Assembly: GCA_002425935.1 (NCBI GenBank)
Contig: DINE01000030.1
Coordinates: 24,050-47,094 of the forward strand
Reading direction: 5' to 3'
Length of the DNA stretch: 23,045 bases
DNA from: Bacteroidales bacterium UBA5548
GTDB lineage: Bacteria > Bacteroidota > Bacteroidia > Bacteroidales > UBA932
Part shown: one piece after another, positions 1 to 7,748 of the stretch
How positions within the stretch are numbered: the stretch's first letter is position 1
Layout: each line of letters begins with the position of its first letter
Notes under the pieces: generated by a model
What the model was told of the DNA's origin: nothing
Seen by the model: the letters and a program-made list of their open reading frames with translations, nothing else
The model's database searches: none
Made by a program: the position numbers and the translations under genes

Positions 1-125
1 CAAGAATTAACTTTATTCAATTTATTTCTATTTTTTACTTACAATTTAAAACATTTCTATATTTTTTTCTTATACTTATCTGTTATTTCAGGCTTAAAAC
101 TTACCGTTCAGGGCACTTGTGGGTA
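1..125. other. AT-rich intergenic flank, no gene seen
   Basis: This left edge is AT-rich with runs of T and A and no convincing reading frame in either direction. It lies beyond the pnp terminator. I see no TAnnTTTG promoter motif and no strong hairpin in it. Confidence 0.5.
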
Positions 126-154
126 TAAAAAAAGACACCTTCCGGTGTCTTTTT
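126..154 (-). terminator. Terminator of pnp (possibly bidirectional)
   Basis: A perfect stem pairs AAAGACACC (131-139) with GGTGTCTTT (144-152) around a TTCC loop. On the minus strand it is followed by seven T, about 45 bases past the pnp stop codon. A T-run also follows on the plus strand, so it could work both ways. A smaller hairpin (CCGGT/ACCGG, 182-195) lies between it and the stop codon. Confidence 0.85.
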
Positions 155-200
155 CATATCTGAAAAGTTAAATCACTCTTCCCGGTTAATACCGGCTGAA

Positions 201-2438
201 TTACCTTCTTCTTGGACCTCTGTCTCTGTCGTTAAATCTGCCGCCAGGTCTTCCGCCTCTCTCTCCGCCGTTACCGTTTTCAGGTCTTGGCTTTCTCACT
301 GGCTCAACATAACCCTCTGGCTTTTCAATGAGAGCTCTTCTTGAAAGTCTCATCTTACCGGTTTTGGAATCAACTTCAAGAAGCTTCACCTCAACCTCGT
401 CACCAATATTAACAACGTCCTCAACTTTCTCAACCTTTTTCCAGTCTAGTTCAGAAATGTGGAGAAGACCCTCTTTACCAGGCAGTATCTGAACAAATGC
501 TCCAAATTCAAGAATTGAGACTACCTTACCTTTATATATGGTTCCCTCTTCAGGTACGGTGGTTATCCCTTTAATCCAGTTAAAGGCGGCGTCCATATTC
601 TCTTTATTCTCACCAAAGATCTCTACAATTCCGGTGCTGTCTTTCTCGGTGATTGTAATGGTTGTTCCGGTTGTCTTCTGAATCTCCTGAATTACCTTTC
701 CTCCTGTACCGATAACGGCTCCGATAAACTCCTGAGGAATAATAAGCGATACGATTCTCGGAGCGTGAGGCTTGAGCTCTTCACGAGGTGCATCAAGAGT
801 TTTCATCATCTCACCAAGAATATGCAGTCTGCCTGCTTTTGCCTGAGCTAGTGCCTTCTCCAGTACCTCATAAGAGAGTCCGTCAACTTTAATGTCCATT
901 TGGGTAGCTGTAATACCGTCTTTGGTACCTGTTACCTTAAAGTCCATATCGCCAAGGTGGTCTTCGTCGCCCAGAATATCTGAAAGAACTGCAAAACGGC
1001 CGTTTTTACCCTCTGAAATCAGACCCATTGCTATACCTGATACAGGTTTCTTAATCTTTATTCCGGCATCCATAAGTGCAAGTGTTCCGGCACAAACCGT
1101 TGCCATTGATGACGATCCGTTTGACTCTAGGATATCGGAAACAACTCTTACAGCGTAAGGGTTCTCCTCACCCATCGGAACTACATATTTAAGTGCCCTG
1201 AGTGCAAGGTTTCCGTGACCAATCTCTCTGCGGCCCGTTCCTCTGTAAGGTTTGGCTTCTCCTGTTGAGAATGGAGGGAAGTTATAGTGCAAAACAAATT
1301 GCTCTGATCCTTCAACAAGAACTTCGTCAACAGATTTCATGTCGAGTCTTGTTCCAAGTGTAACGGTTGTAAGTGACTGAGTCTCTCCTCTTGTGAATAG
1401 AGCTGAACCGTGTGTTGCCGGCAAGTAGTCAACCTCAGACCAGATCTGTCTGATCTCATCTGTTTTTCTTCCGTCAAGACGAATCTGCTCATTAAGAATA
1501 AGATTTCTCATGGCCTCTTTCTCAACATCGTGATAGTATCTCTCTATCATCCCTGCCTTCGCTTCGCGCTCCTCTTCCGGAATTGTTGCTATAAACTCCT
1601 CTTTTAAAGCTGCAAAGGCATCTGTTCTTTCGTGCTTAGATGTAGGATTTTTTGCAATTTCGTAACATTTGTCGTAGCAGAAGTCGTGAACAGCTTTCTT
1701 AAGATCCTGATCGTTTGTTTCGTGACAGTACTCCCTTTTAACGGTTTTGCCTACCTCTTCCATAAGCTCTACCTGAGCCTGGCACTGAATTTTTATCTCT
1801 TCATGAGCGAACTTGATTGCGTCAAGCATATCCTTTTCACTCACCTCTTTAAATTCTCCTTCAACCATCATGATGTTGTCAAGCGTACCCGCAACCATGA
1901 TGTCGATATCCGACAGCTTTAGCTCATCAAACGAAGGGTTGATAACCAGTTTGCCGTCAATTCTGGCAACTCTTACTTCTGATATTGGTCCGTTAAACGG
2001 AATATCACTCACAGCAAGAGCCGCAGAGGCGGCAAGACCGGCCAGAGCATCCGGCATAATATTTTTTTCTGCAGATATTAGGTTTACATTTACGAAGACC
2101 TCTGCATGATAGTCATCTGGGAACAGTGGACGAAGAGCTCTGTCAATCAGCCTTGATACAAGAATCTCGGAGTCGTTGGCACGTCCCTCTCTTTTGAGGA
2201 ATCCTCCTGGATATCTTCCTGCTGAAGCATATTTCTCTTTGTACTCTACTGAAAGAGGCATAAAATCAGTGCCCTCTTTTGCATCTTTTGCTGCAACTAC
2301 TGTAGCCAGCAACATGGTTTTACCCATTTTTAAAACAACGGAACCGTCGGCCTGTTTGGCCAGCTTGCCCGTTTCAATTTCGATAGTTCTGCCATCTCTT
2401 AATTTGATGGTCTTGGTTATAACGTTCATATTAAACAT
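201..2438 (-). CDS. pnp: Polyribonucleotide nucleotidyltransferase (PNPase)
   Basis: This is the cytoplasmic 3'-5' exoribonuclease that phosphorolyses RNA and contributes to mRNA turnover. The 745-residue product has the full family layout: a first RNase PH core near the N-terminus, an alpha-helical linker, a second RNase PH core (about 325-540, with the conserved GRREIGHGNLALRAL stretch), a KH domain with its GTGG loop near residue 577, and an S1 domain at about 630-700. The last 30 residues form an Arg/Gly/Asn-rich basic tail. An in-frame ATG at 2429 (MNVITKTIKL) is an equally plausible start. The gene follows rpsO on the same strand, as in many bacteria. Identity is secure; only the exact start is uncertain. 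Confidence 0.98.
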   Translation of the reverse strand: MFNMNVITKTIKLRDGRTIEIETGKLAKQADGSVVLKMGKTMLLATVVAAKDAKEGTDFMPLSVEYKEKYASAGRYPGGFLKREGRANDSEILVSRLIDRALRPLFPDDYHAEVFVNVNLISAEKNIMPDALAGLAASAALAVSDIPFNGPISEVRVARIDGKLVINPSFDELKLSDIDIMVAGTLDNIMMVEGEFKEVSEKDMLDAIKFAHEEIKIQCQAQVELMEEVGKTVKREYCHETNDQDLKKAVHDFCYDKCYEIAKNPTSKHERTDAFAALKEEFIATIPEEEREAKAGMIERYYHDVEKEAMRNLILNEQIRLDGRKTDEIRQIWSEVDYLPATHGSALFTRGETQSLTTVTLGTRLDMKSVDEVLVEGSEQFVLHYNFPPFSTGEAKPYRGTGRREIGHGNLALRALKYVVPMGEENPYAVRVVSDILESNGSSSMATVCAGTLALMDAGIKIKKPVSGIAMGLISEGKNGRFAVLSDILGDEDHLGDMDFKVTGTKDGITATQMDIKVDGLSYEVLEKALAQAKAGRLHILGEMMKTLDAPREELKPHAPRIVSLIIPQEFIGAVIGTGGKVIQEIQKTTGTTITITEKDSTGIVEIFGENKENMDAAFNWIKGITTVPEEGTIYKGKVVSILEFGAFVQILPGKEGLLHISELDWKKVEKVEDVVNIGDEVEVKLLEVDSKTGKMRLSRRALIEKPEGYVEPVRKPRPENGNGGERGGRPGGRFNDRDRGPRRR

Positions 2439-2491
2439 AAAATTGCAACCCGACTCTCCCTCTGAGAGTTGATTAATAATACTGATTCCGC

Positions 2492-2531
2492 ATACGCCCG
2501 GCCTCGGGATGCCTTATTTGATCAGGCGTAT
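2492..2531 (-). promoter_or_regulatory. Structured leader of pnp
   Basis: Between the rpsO terminator and pnp, about 40 bases can fold into a closing stem ATACG/CGTAT (2492-2496 with 2527-2531) enclosing two hairpins: CCCG-GCCT-CGGG (2497-2508) and GCCT/AGGC (2511-2514 with 2524-2527). No T-run follows on the minus strand, so it is not a plain terminator. In E. coli a double hairpin in the pnp leader is the RNase III site for autoregulation; a similar role here is inference from position only. Confidence 0.4.
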
Positions 2532-2550
2532 TTTTTAACAAAATAAGTTA

Positions 2551-2580
2551 TGTACAAAAGGGTGCCGGCGGCACCCTTTA
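2551..2580 (-). terminator. Hairpin terminator of rpsO
   Basis: AAAGGGTGCC (2557-2566) pairs perfectly with GGCACCCTTT (2570-2579) across a 3-base loop, directly after the rpsO stop codon. On the minus strand the stem runs into only TTTTG, so the T-tract is short and read-through into pnp is plausible. Confidence 0.7.
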
Positions 2581-2583
2581 GCT

Positions 2584-2859
2584 TTATTTTCGAAGGTTTA
2601 GCGCCTTCACTATATTTCTGTATCTCTCGATGTCAGTTTCCTTCAAATAATCCAGAAGTCGACGCCTTTTACCAACCAGCTTCAGAAGCGATCTCTGTGT
2701 AGAGTAGTCCTTCTTGTTGTTTTTCAGGTGGCCGGTAAGGTGAGCGATACGGTAGGAAAATAAAGCTACCTGACTCTCAGGAGAGCCGGTATCTGCATTA
2801 GACTTTCCGTATTGTCCGAAAATCTCTTGCTTTTTGTCTTTGTCAAGATAAGTTGCCAT
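2584..2859 (-). CDS. rpsO: Small ribosomal subunit protein S15
   Basis: S15 binds 16S rRNA early in assembly of the 30S subunit platform. The 91-residue basic protein matches the usual length of about 89 and shows the family core: NADTGSPESQVALFSYRI (about 20-37), HLTGHLKNNKKDYSTQRSL (about 40-58) and the C-terminal GKRRRLLDYLKETDIERYRNIV block. It is the first gene of the rpsO-pnp pair and has its own terminator. A good promoter lies upstream at 2906-2936. Whether S15 represses its own translation here, as in E. coli, cannot be seen. Confidence 0.98.
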   Translation of the reverse strand: MATYLDKDKKQEIFGQYGKSNADTGSPESQVALFSYRIAHLTGHLKNNKKDYSTQRSLLKLVGKRRRLLDYLKETDIERYRNIVKALNLRK

Positions 2860-2905
2860 TTTTTAAGCAATTGATATTAATTGTAATCCCCCAAAATTGG
2901 GTCTG

Positions 2906-2936
2906 CAAAGTTATACAATATTTTTGACTGCGCAAG
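2906..2936 (-). promoter_or_regulatory. Predicted rpsO promoter
   Basis: Read on the minus strand, CTTG (2933-2936) and TAACTTTG (2906-2913) are separated by exactly 19 bases, fitting the Bacteroides primary sigma pattern (TTTG, 19-23 bases, TAnnTTTG) with one mismatch in the -33 box. The implied leader before rpsO is about 40 bases. It overlaps the divergent moeA promoter. Confidence 0.65.
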
Positions 2937-2953
2937 TTATTTACCTAATTTTG
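2923..2953 (+). promoter_or_regulatory. Predicted moeA promoter
   Basis: A perfect -33 TTTG (2923-2926), a 19-base spacer and a perfect -7 TAATTTTG (2946-2953) lie about 60 bases ahead of the moeA start codon. Fourteen bases are shared with the divergent rpsO promoter. A 12-base perfect palindrome (TGTCAGCTGACA, 2966-2977) sits just after the expected transcription start. Confidence 0.7.
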
Positions 2954-3015
2954 CTTCCCGTACAATGTCAGCTGACAGAAGTAGCAAATTTTGTTAATAA
3001 CAACACAACTTTTAA

Positions 3016-4230
3016 ATGATGATAAAATTCGAGGAGGCTCTTCGTATTGTTCTGGAAAACACTCTATCACCCGAAGAGAGTGTTGTTAAGTTAGAAGACT
3101 CTTACGGCAGAGTCCTATACAAAGATGTTTATGCAGAGAGAGATATGCCTCCATTCGACAAATCGGCTGTTGACGGATATGCACTCAAAAGAGAAGAGAT
3201 AGGTAAGCCGCTTACAGTTCTGGAAAATATTCAGGCAGGATATGCCCCGGCAAAGGAGATTGTATCCGGCACCTGCAGTAAAATAATGACCGGAGCAATG
3301 GTGCCTGCCGGAGCAGATTTTGTCATTATGGTTGAGGATACTCTGGAGGAGAACGGAGTTATGAGGCTAAGAGAGCCTTCTGATGAGTTTCGTAAAAGAA
3401 ATAATATATGTTACAAAGGGGAGGATATTAAAAAAGATGATACTCTCCTTAAAGCTGGAACCATAATAACTGCCGCCGAAACTGCTATTCTTGCCTCTTC
3501 GGGCTATTCTGTGGTATCTGTATCTAAAGTACCCACTGCGGGAATCCTATCTACCGGAGATGAAATTGTAGAGCCTCACATCACCCCTTCTGTTTCGCAG
3601 ATAAGAAACTCAAATGGGTGGCAATTAAGGGCTCAGGCGATTGCGACCGGAGCAAATGTCAGATACTACGGCATTGTGAGTGACAACCGTGAACTTCTGA
3701 AAGAGGCTCTTGGCAAGGCGACCGATGAGTGTGATATTACGATTATCACAGGGGGAGTATCTGCAGGCGACTTCGATTACGTCCCCGAAATTATTAAAGA
3801 GTGTGGTTTTGAGATTCTGTTCAACAAGGTGGCTGTCCAGCCCGGTAAGCCCAGCACCTTTGCTGTAAAGAGAGAGGGCAGTGGTAAGAGCGGCGTTTTA
3901 AAGGTAATTTTTGCACTCCCGGGCAACCCTGTCTCATCGCTGATTCAGTTTGAAATGCTTATTAAGCCATACATTATCAAATCAATGGGCGGTCATTACC
4001 TCCCTTTAAAACTATCGTTGCCCGCTGCAGAAGATTTCAAAAGAAAAAATGCAGAGAGACTATCGCTTATCCCGGTGGTTATAAACTCCAACGGAACATT
4101 TTCTGCCGTCAGGTACAACGGCTCCGCCCACATTACAGCTATGGCAGGAGCTGACGCAATTGCGGAGATACCGGAAGGGGTAACTCTTATTGCTGCGGGA
4201 GAGAGAGCTACTCTTCATCTGTTCAGGTAA
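3016..4230 (+). CDS. moeA: Molybdopterin molybdenumtransferase MoeA
   Basis: MoeA inserts molybdate (or tungstate in some organisms) into adenylylated molybdopterin, the last common step of molybdenum cofactor synthesis, in the cytoplasm. The 404-residue length is typical. Visible family motifs are PPFDKSAVDGYA (45-56), STGDEIVEP (179-187), TGGVSAGDFD (245-254), PGKPS (276-280) and LPGNPVSS (301-308); the last four belong to the MoaB/Mog-like fold. The start ATGATG allows position 3016 or 3019. No other cofactor synthesis gene is in the window. A YgjP-type gene starts one base after its stop codon, so the two are probably co-transcribed. Confidence 0.95.
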   Translation: MMIKFEEALRIVLENTLSPEESVVKLEDSYGRVLYKDVYAERDMPPFDKSAVDGYALKREEIGKPLTVLENIQAGYAPAKEIVSGTCSKIMTGAMVPAGADFVIMVEDTLEENGVMRLREPSDEFRKRNNICYKGEDIKKDDTLLKAGTIITAAETAILASSGYSVVSVSKVPTAGILSTGDEIVEPHITPSVSQIRNSNGWQLRAQAIATGANVRYYGIVSDNRELLKEALGKATDECDITIITGGVSAGDFDYVPEIIKECGFEILFNKVAVQPGKPSTFAVKREGSGKSGVLKVIFALPGNPVSSLIQFEMLIKPYIIKSMGGHYLPLKLSLPAAEDFKRKNAERLSLIPVVINSNGTFSAVRYNGSAHITAMAGADAIAEIPEGVTLIAAGERATLHLFR

Positions 4231-4231
4231 G

Positions 4232-4966
4232 ATGAAAAAGATAATCTCACACCCGATAGCAGGTGAAGTCTTGATTGTGAAGGGACTTTCCAGTCGTACT
4301 CTCAGGCTCTCGGTCAATGCAGTTCGGGGTGTCAGGCTCTCGGTTCCTTGGCATGTCTCTTACAGCACTGCATTAAAATTTCTGGAGTCAAAAATTGAGT
4401 GGGTAGCCGAGGCTTTAAAGAGACAAAAAGAGAAGGCAGAGAAGAGAGAGAAGCTTCCAACTGACGGACAAATAATAGAAACTCAAGTCGGCACAATAAT
4501 ATTCAGACCTTTAAACAGTGAAGGCGCTCCTGCTGTATCAACGAAAGGGATTAAGGTTAAGACAACCGGAATCGTAAGGGAGATACACTTTGAAAACTAC
4601 GTCTCAACCGAGGAGCTGAGAAAAACGGTTGCGAAAATACTCAAAAAAGATGCAACGGCTATCTTACCTTCGAGGCTGGCCTCGCTTGCTGCTTTGCACG
4701 GCTTTACCTACGGCAGGCTCGCCCTTCGAAACAATGTGAGCAACTGGGGGAGCTGCTCTGCAAAGAGGAACATAAATCTTAACATTCATCTGATTCGACT
4801 GCCGCAGGAGCTCTCTGACTACGTAATACTTCACGAGCTGGCACACCTTAAACACCGTAACCACGGCCCTGAATTTCATCGACTGCTGGACTCATTGTGC
4901 AACGGCCGCGAAAAAGAGCTCAGCAGACAACTCCGAAAATTCTCCCCACGCCGCTCCCTCCCCTAG
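4232..4966 (+). CDS. YgjP/M48-like zinc metalloprotein (SprT/WLM type)
   Basis: The product of 244 residues belongs to the YgjP family (DUF45). It ends with the zinc-binding signature HELAHLKHRNHGPEFH (201-216): His201, Glu202 and His205 form HExxH, and His211 is the probable third ligand. Upstream lies the family block NNVSNWGSCS. No signal peptide or membrane segment is seen, so it should be cytoplasmic. The fold is that of metalloproteases. E. coli YgjP has been described as a UTP pyrophosphatase, so peptidase activity should not be assumed. I chose the ATG at 4232, one base after moeA; a longer frame from 4190 would overlap moeA and adds a non-conserved extension. The functional link with moeA is unknown. 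Confidence 0.85.
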   Translation: MKKIISHPIAGEVLIVKGLSSRTLRLSVNAVRGVRLSVPWHVSYSTALKFLESKIEWVAEALKRQKEKAEKREKLPTDGQIIETQVGTIIFRPLNSEGAPAVSTKGIKVKTTGIVREIHFENYVSTEELRKTVAKILKKDATAILPSRLASLAALHGFTYGRLALRNNVSNWGSCSAKRNINLNIHLIRLPQELSDYVILHELAHLKHRNHGPEFHRLLDSLCNGREKELSRQLRKFSPRRSLP

Positions 4967-4989
4967 CAAGATTTCATCTCAGGAATGAA

Positions 4990-5018
4990 AAAAGGGCTGT
5001 CCGGTAAAAGACAGCCCA
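4990..5018 (-). terminator. Terminator of the 5044-9269 operon
   Basis: GGGCTGTC (4994-5001) pairs perfectly with GACAGCCC (5010-5017) around an 8-base loop. On the minus strand the stem is followed by TTTTTTC, a classical intrinsic terminator, about 30 bases after the stop of the small protein gene. It may also limit read-through from the convergent moeA unit. Confidence 0.88.
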
Positions 5019-5043
5019 TCTGTATGAATATCAGGTTGAGAAA

Positions 5044-5316
5044 TTACTTTGTCAAAGCGCTGATTCTCTGAAAAAGTGCATCAACACCACTAAGAAGATC
5101 TTTGTTGATTGCCTTAAAGTGAGCCTTAGCATTCTCTTTTACCGGAGTATTTACTCTTTCGAAAAGGTCATTTCTTAGTGCAATTGCATCATTCATGATA
5201 GCAACAACATCATCTGCTCCCTTATCGGAGTTAATGTAAAGGAATGTCCAGCAATCTGAAATTACCTCTGATACAAGATAGTCAATATCTTTTTTGATTA
5301 CTCTTAAACTTGCCAT
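5044..5316 (-). CDS. Small conserved-looking protein of unknown function
   Basis: A 90-residue acidic, probably all-helical protein with no signal peptide, no membrane segment and no cysteine cluster (a single Cys at position 22). It opens MASLRVIKKDIDYLVSEV and contains a DAIALRNDLFERVN stretch followed by a second amphipathic helix. I recall similar short proteins in other Bacteroidales but know no function. It sits 44 bases after the dipeptide epimerase gene, with its own TACCTTTG -7 box in the gap and a strong terminator behind. It is probably a real gene expressed both from the operon and alone. Confidence 0.75.
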   Translation of the reverse strand: MASLRVIKKDIDYLVSEVISDCWTFLYINSDKGADDVVAIMNDAIALRNDLFERVNTPVKENAKAHFKAINKDLLSGVDALFQRISALTK

Positions 5317-5336
5317 AATATCTTTTGTTTGGGGGG

Positions 5337-5344
5337 CAAAGGTA
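5337..5344 (-). promoter_or_regulatory. Predicted -7 box for the small gene at 5044-5316
   Basis: On the minus strand this reads TACCTTTG, a perfect TAnnTTTG, 20 bases before the start codon. No convincing -33 TTTG is seen at the right spacing (it would lie at the end of the epimerase gene), so support is partial. A run of six G lies between the box and the start codon. Confidence 0.4.
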
Positions 5345-5360
5345 ATAAAATATTTTAATT

Positions 5361-6515
5361 TCAGATTTTGGTTATACCAATACCGGGTTTATCATTAACT
5401 GTAATCTTACCATTCACAATCTTCATTCCATCATAAAGATCGTTGGTGATTAGCAAATTACCGTCAAGATCTGCCCATTCTGTTTCAGGTGCAAGTTGTG
5501 CTCCGGCCGATATCGCACACGAAGTTTCTGTCATACAACCTATCATAAGTCTCATCTTAAGAGCCTTTGCCAGAGAGATCATCTCCCTTGCCTCTCTCAT
5601 TCCTGTACACTTCATGAGCTTTATGTTAATACCGTGGAAAGCACCTTTGAGCTTCTGAACATCTGTAAGTCTCTGGCATGACTCGTCAGCAATCACAGGA
5701 AGCGGACTTCTCTCTGTTATCCATGCAATCTCATCCAACCAAAGTTTGTTCATTGGTTGTTCAACCATTGTAATGTTCTGCTCCTTAAGCCAGTGAATCA
5801 TATCTAGAGCATAGTGCTTGTCTTTCCATCCCTGATTAACATCAACATACATAGGCTTGTCAGTCACCTTACGTATTGTATTGATCATCATACGGTCAGT
5901 TGCGTCATTTACACCAAGTTTAACCTTAAGAACGTTGTATGGAGCAGCCTCTTTGGTTTTTTGCATAACAACCTCCTCGGTATCAAGGCCAATAGTAAAG
6001 GATGTATTTGGAGTTGTGGCTGGATTGAAGCCCCATATTTTCCACCATGGCTGACCCAGAATTTTACCAACCAGATCGTGAAGTGCAATATCAACTGCAG
6101 CCTTTGCTGCTGTATTGTTAATAGCTATTGAATCAACATAGGCAAGAATATCCTGAATCTGGAATGGATTATTGAATCTTGAAAGATCTACTTTTTTCAG
6201 AAACTCCATTGCAGATGCCTGTGTTTCGCCTAAATAAGGAGGCATAGAGGCCTCTCCGTAACCAGTGTAGCCATCCCATGAGATCTCTGTCAGGACAATT
6301 GGTGTGGTGGTTCTTGTGAAGCCGGCAATTGTAAAAGGATGTCTCAAAAGAGCATCAAAAGGCACCCATTTAAGAGTAAGTTTTTTGCTTCCTGATGTCT
6401 GTGCAGCTCCTCTTTTCTGGGCAAACAGGTCAGCCGGGTTAAACAGTGCAGCCGCCGCCGTAATTAATCCTGCCGATTTGAGAAAATTCCTTCTTGTTGT
6501 GATTTTATTATTCAT
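5361..6515 (-). CDS. Dipeptide epimerase (enolase superfamily), Tat-signalled
   Basis: Probable L-Ala-D/L-Glu epimerase, which converts the D-Glu-containing murein dipeptide to the all-L form so peptidases can use it. The 384-residue protein shows the enolase-superfamily barrel residues: Lys197/Lys199 in KVK, metal ligands Asp225, Glu252 (VEQP) and Asp277 (IADES), and the second catalytic lysine Lys299 in NIKLMKCTG. Residues 6-16 (TTRRNFLKSAG) followed by a hydrophobic Ala/Leu stretch to about 32 form a twin-arginine signal, which is unusual because the best-known family members are cytoplasmic. It lies 11 bases after an NlpC/P60 peptidase gene that would supply its substrate. The exact dipeptide cannot be read from sequence. 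Confidence 0.88.
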   Translation of the reverse strand: MNNKITTRRNFLKSAGLITAAAALFNPADLFAQKRGAAQTSGSKKLTLKWVPFDALLRHPFTIAGFTRTTTPIVLTEISWDGYTGYGEASMPPYLGETQASAMEFLKKVDLSRFNNPFQIQDILAYVDSIAINNTAAKAAVDIALHDLVGKILGQPWWKIWGFNPATTPNTSFTIGLDTEEVVMQKTKEAAPYNVLKVKLGVNDATDRMMINTIRKVTDKPMYVDVNQGWKDKHYALDMIHWLKEQNITMVEQPMNKLWLDEIAWITERSPLPVIADESCQRLTDVQKLKGAFHGINIKLMKCTGMREAREMISLAKALKMRLMIGCMTETSCAISAGAQLAPETEWADLDGNLLITNDLYDGMKIVNGKITVNDKPGIGITKI

Positions 6516-6526
6516 CTCTGTTCACA

Positions 6527-7729
6527 TTAATTAAAATACCACTGATGTTTAGCTATCGATACAATACCAGGATCCTGGTCAACTTTGGTTATTAATCTCT
6601 TAACTCTTACAAGACGATTACTTCCGTCATAATAGTTGTGAGAATCAGGTATAAGAGAGTTTATTCTAACCGAAGTTGCGGAGTGGATAAACTCTCCGTT
6701 TGCAATATATATTCCTACGTGGGTGATTCTCTCTTTTCTCTCAGGAGTTGCCTTTGAGCCAAAGAAGAGCAGATCTCCCTTTTGAAGATTTTCAAAACCA
6801 TCTGTAATTTCAACCTCCTCTCCGGTAAGTGCCTGCTGAGAAGCATCACGCTCAAGTATCACTCCATTCAGATAGAAAGCTGTCTTTGTGAATCCTGAGC
6901 AATCCATAGCCTTAACCGAGGTTCCGCCCCACATGTAAGGGAATCCAAGAAACTGAACCGCTGTTGCCAGAATATTGTCTGCAGAAGGGTTTCTTGATGC
7001 TATCCATTTTGAGAAATCCTCTGTGTGTGCTTTAAGAACGTATGCAACTTTTCCGTTAGGCAAAATTACCTTATTATAATTGCCGGCAGATCCGTCTGCT
7101 TTTACGATATTACCCCATACTCCGTCAGAAACCACAGCTCCCGTTTCAGAAGGGGTCTCCCTGAAGAGAGTGTAATGAGTAGTAACAATAAGCTTCGGAG
7201 CCGAAGTCCATGAGCTGTACTCTGCTTCGTTCATCGGCTGAATGCTTCCTGACGATACCCATGCAATGTAACCCTCAGGTGTGACAGCTCTTGTCCATCC
7301 GCCCTTTTTCTCCAGAATTCTCAGAGGTGTACCCATAATTGTCTGTGTGGCAGACTCGCTTGAATAGCCGGAACCGTATCTGAAATTGATTACAGATTGT
7401 GCGGTTATTCCGAATGTTTTGTCACCCAAAGCAGGGTCAGGAAGAAGTTTCATGCTGTCAAGAACCTCAATTTTGTTCTCGATGAGCTTTTTCAATAGAG
7501 CCTCTTTTGCCTCAGGTTCTGTAGTTGATCCCTTAAGTACTATAGTTTTGGCATCATCGGAAATTGCGAGTGAAGGTTCAAATGTCTTCTCCCTTCTGTC
7601 AGGAGCATACTCCTGCTTTACAAGTTGCGAAATTTCGTCAAACTGCTTCTCAATTTTCTCTTTTTTCCCTGTCGAAGTGCAGGATACGGCCAGCGCAGCC
7701 GCAATCAAAATAAATAATACTCTTTTCAT
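6527..7729 (-). CDS. NlpC/P60 (C40) lipoprotein peptidase with SH3-like domains
   Basis: Probably a gamma-D-glutamyl-diamino acid endopeptidase of the dipeptidyl-peptidase VI type that cuts murein peptides, releasing L-Ala-D-Glu. The 400-residue precursor has a lipoprotein signal with lipobox LAVSC (Cys17). A variable region follows, then two bacterial SH3-like segments (about 105-165 and 180-235) and the C40 domain (about 245-380). Catalytic Cys277 lies in MDCSGF, His337 in THVGIY, and His349 is a candidate third residue. The lipid anchor places it at the outer or inner membrane facing the periplasm. It sits between the GHL10 hydrolase (19-base gap) and the dipeptide epimerase (11-base gap) in one operon, which strongly supports a murein role. 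Confidence 0.93.
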   Translation of the reverse strand: MKRVLFILIAAALAVSCTSTGKKEKIEKQFDEISQLVKQEYAPDRREKTFEPSLAISDDAKTIVLKGSTTEPEAKEALLKKLIENKIEVLDSMKLLPDPALGDKTFGITAQSVINFRYGSGYSSESATQTIMGTPLRILEKKGGWTRAVTPEGYIAWVSSGSIQPMNEAEYSSWTSAPKLIVTTHYTLFRETPSETGAVVSDGVWGNIVKADGSAGNYNKVILPNGKVAYVLKAHTEDFSKWIASRNPSADNILATAVQFLGFPYMWGGTSVKAMDCSGFTKTAFYLNGVILERDASQQALTGEEVEITDGFENLQKGDLLFFGSKATPERKERITHVGIYIANGEFIHSATSVRINSLIPDSHNYYDGSNRLVRVKRLITKVDQDPGIVSIAKHQWYFN

Positions 7730-7748
7730 TATGTTGTTTATTTGGGGA

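Noticed and set aside
892..2472. Several plus-strand open frames of 65-98 codons opposite pnp
   Set aside because: They lie entirely opposite a highly conserved gene, have no promoter motif or family resemblance, and are shadows of its codon pattern.
2439..2491. A separate promoter for pnp
   Set aside because: No TAnnTTTG motif is present on the minus strand close to pnp; the nearest candidate (TTATTTTG just after the rpsO terminator) mismatches the TA, so read-through from rpsO is the simpler view.
2954..3015. A molybdenum cofactor riboswitch ahead of moeA
   Set aside because: The leader after the predicted transcription start is only about 55 bases and shows just one short palindrome, too small for that RNA class.
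5814..6131. Plus-strand frame of 105 codons opposite the dipeptide epimerase
   Set aside because: It is antisense to conserved active-site coding sequence, is rich in Cys, Asn and Ile as shadow frames are, and has no start signal.
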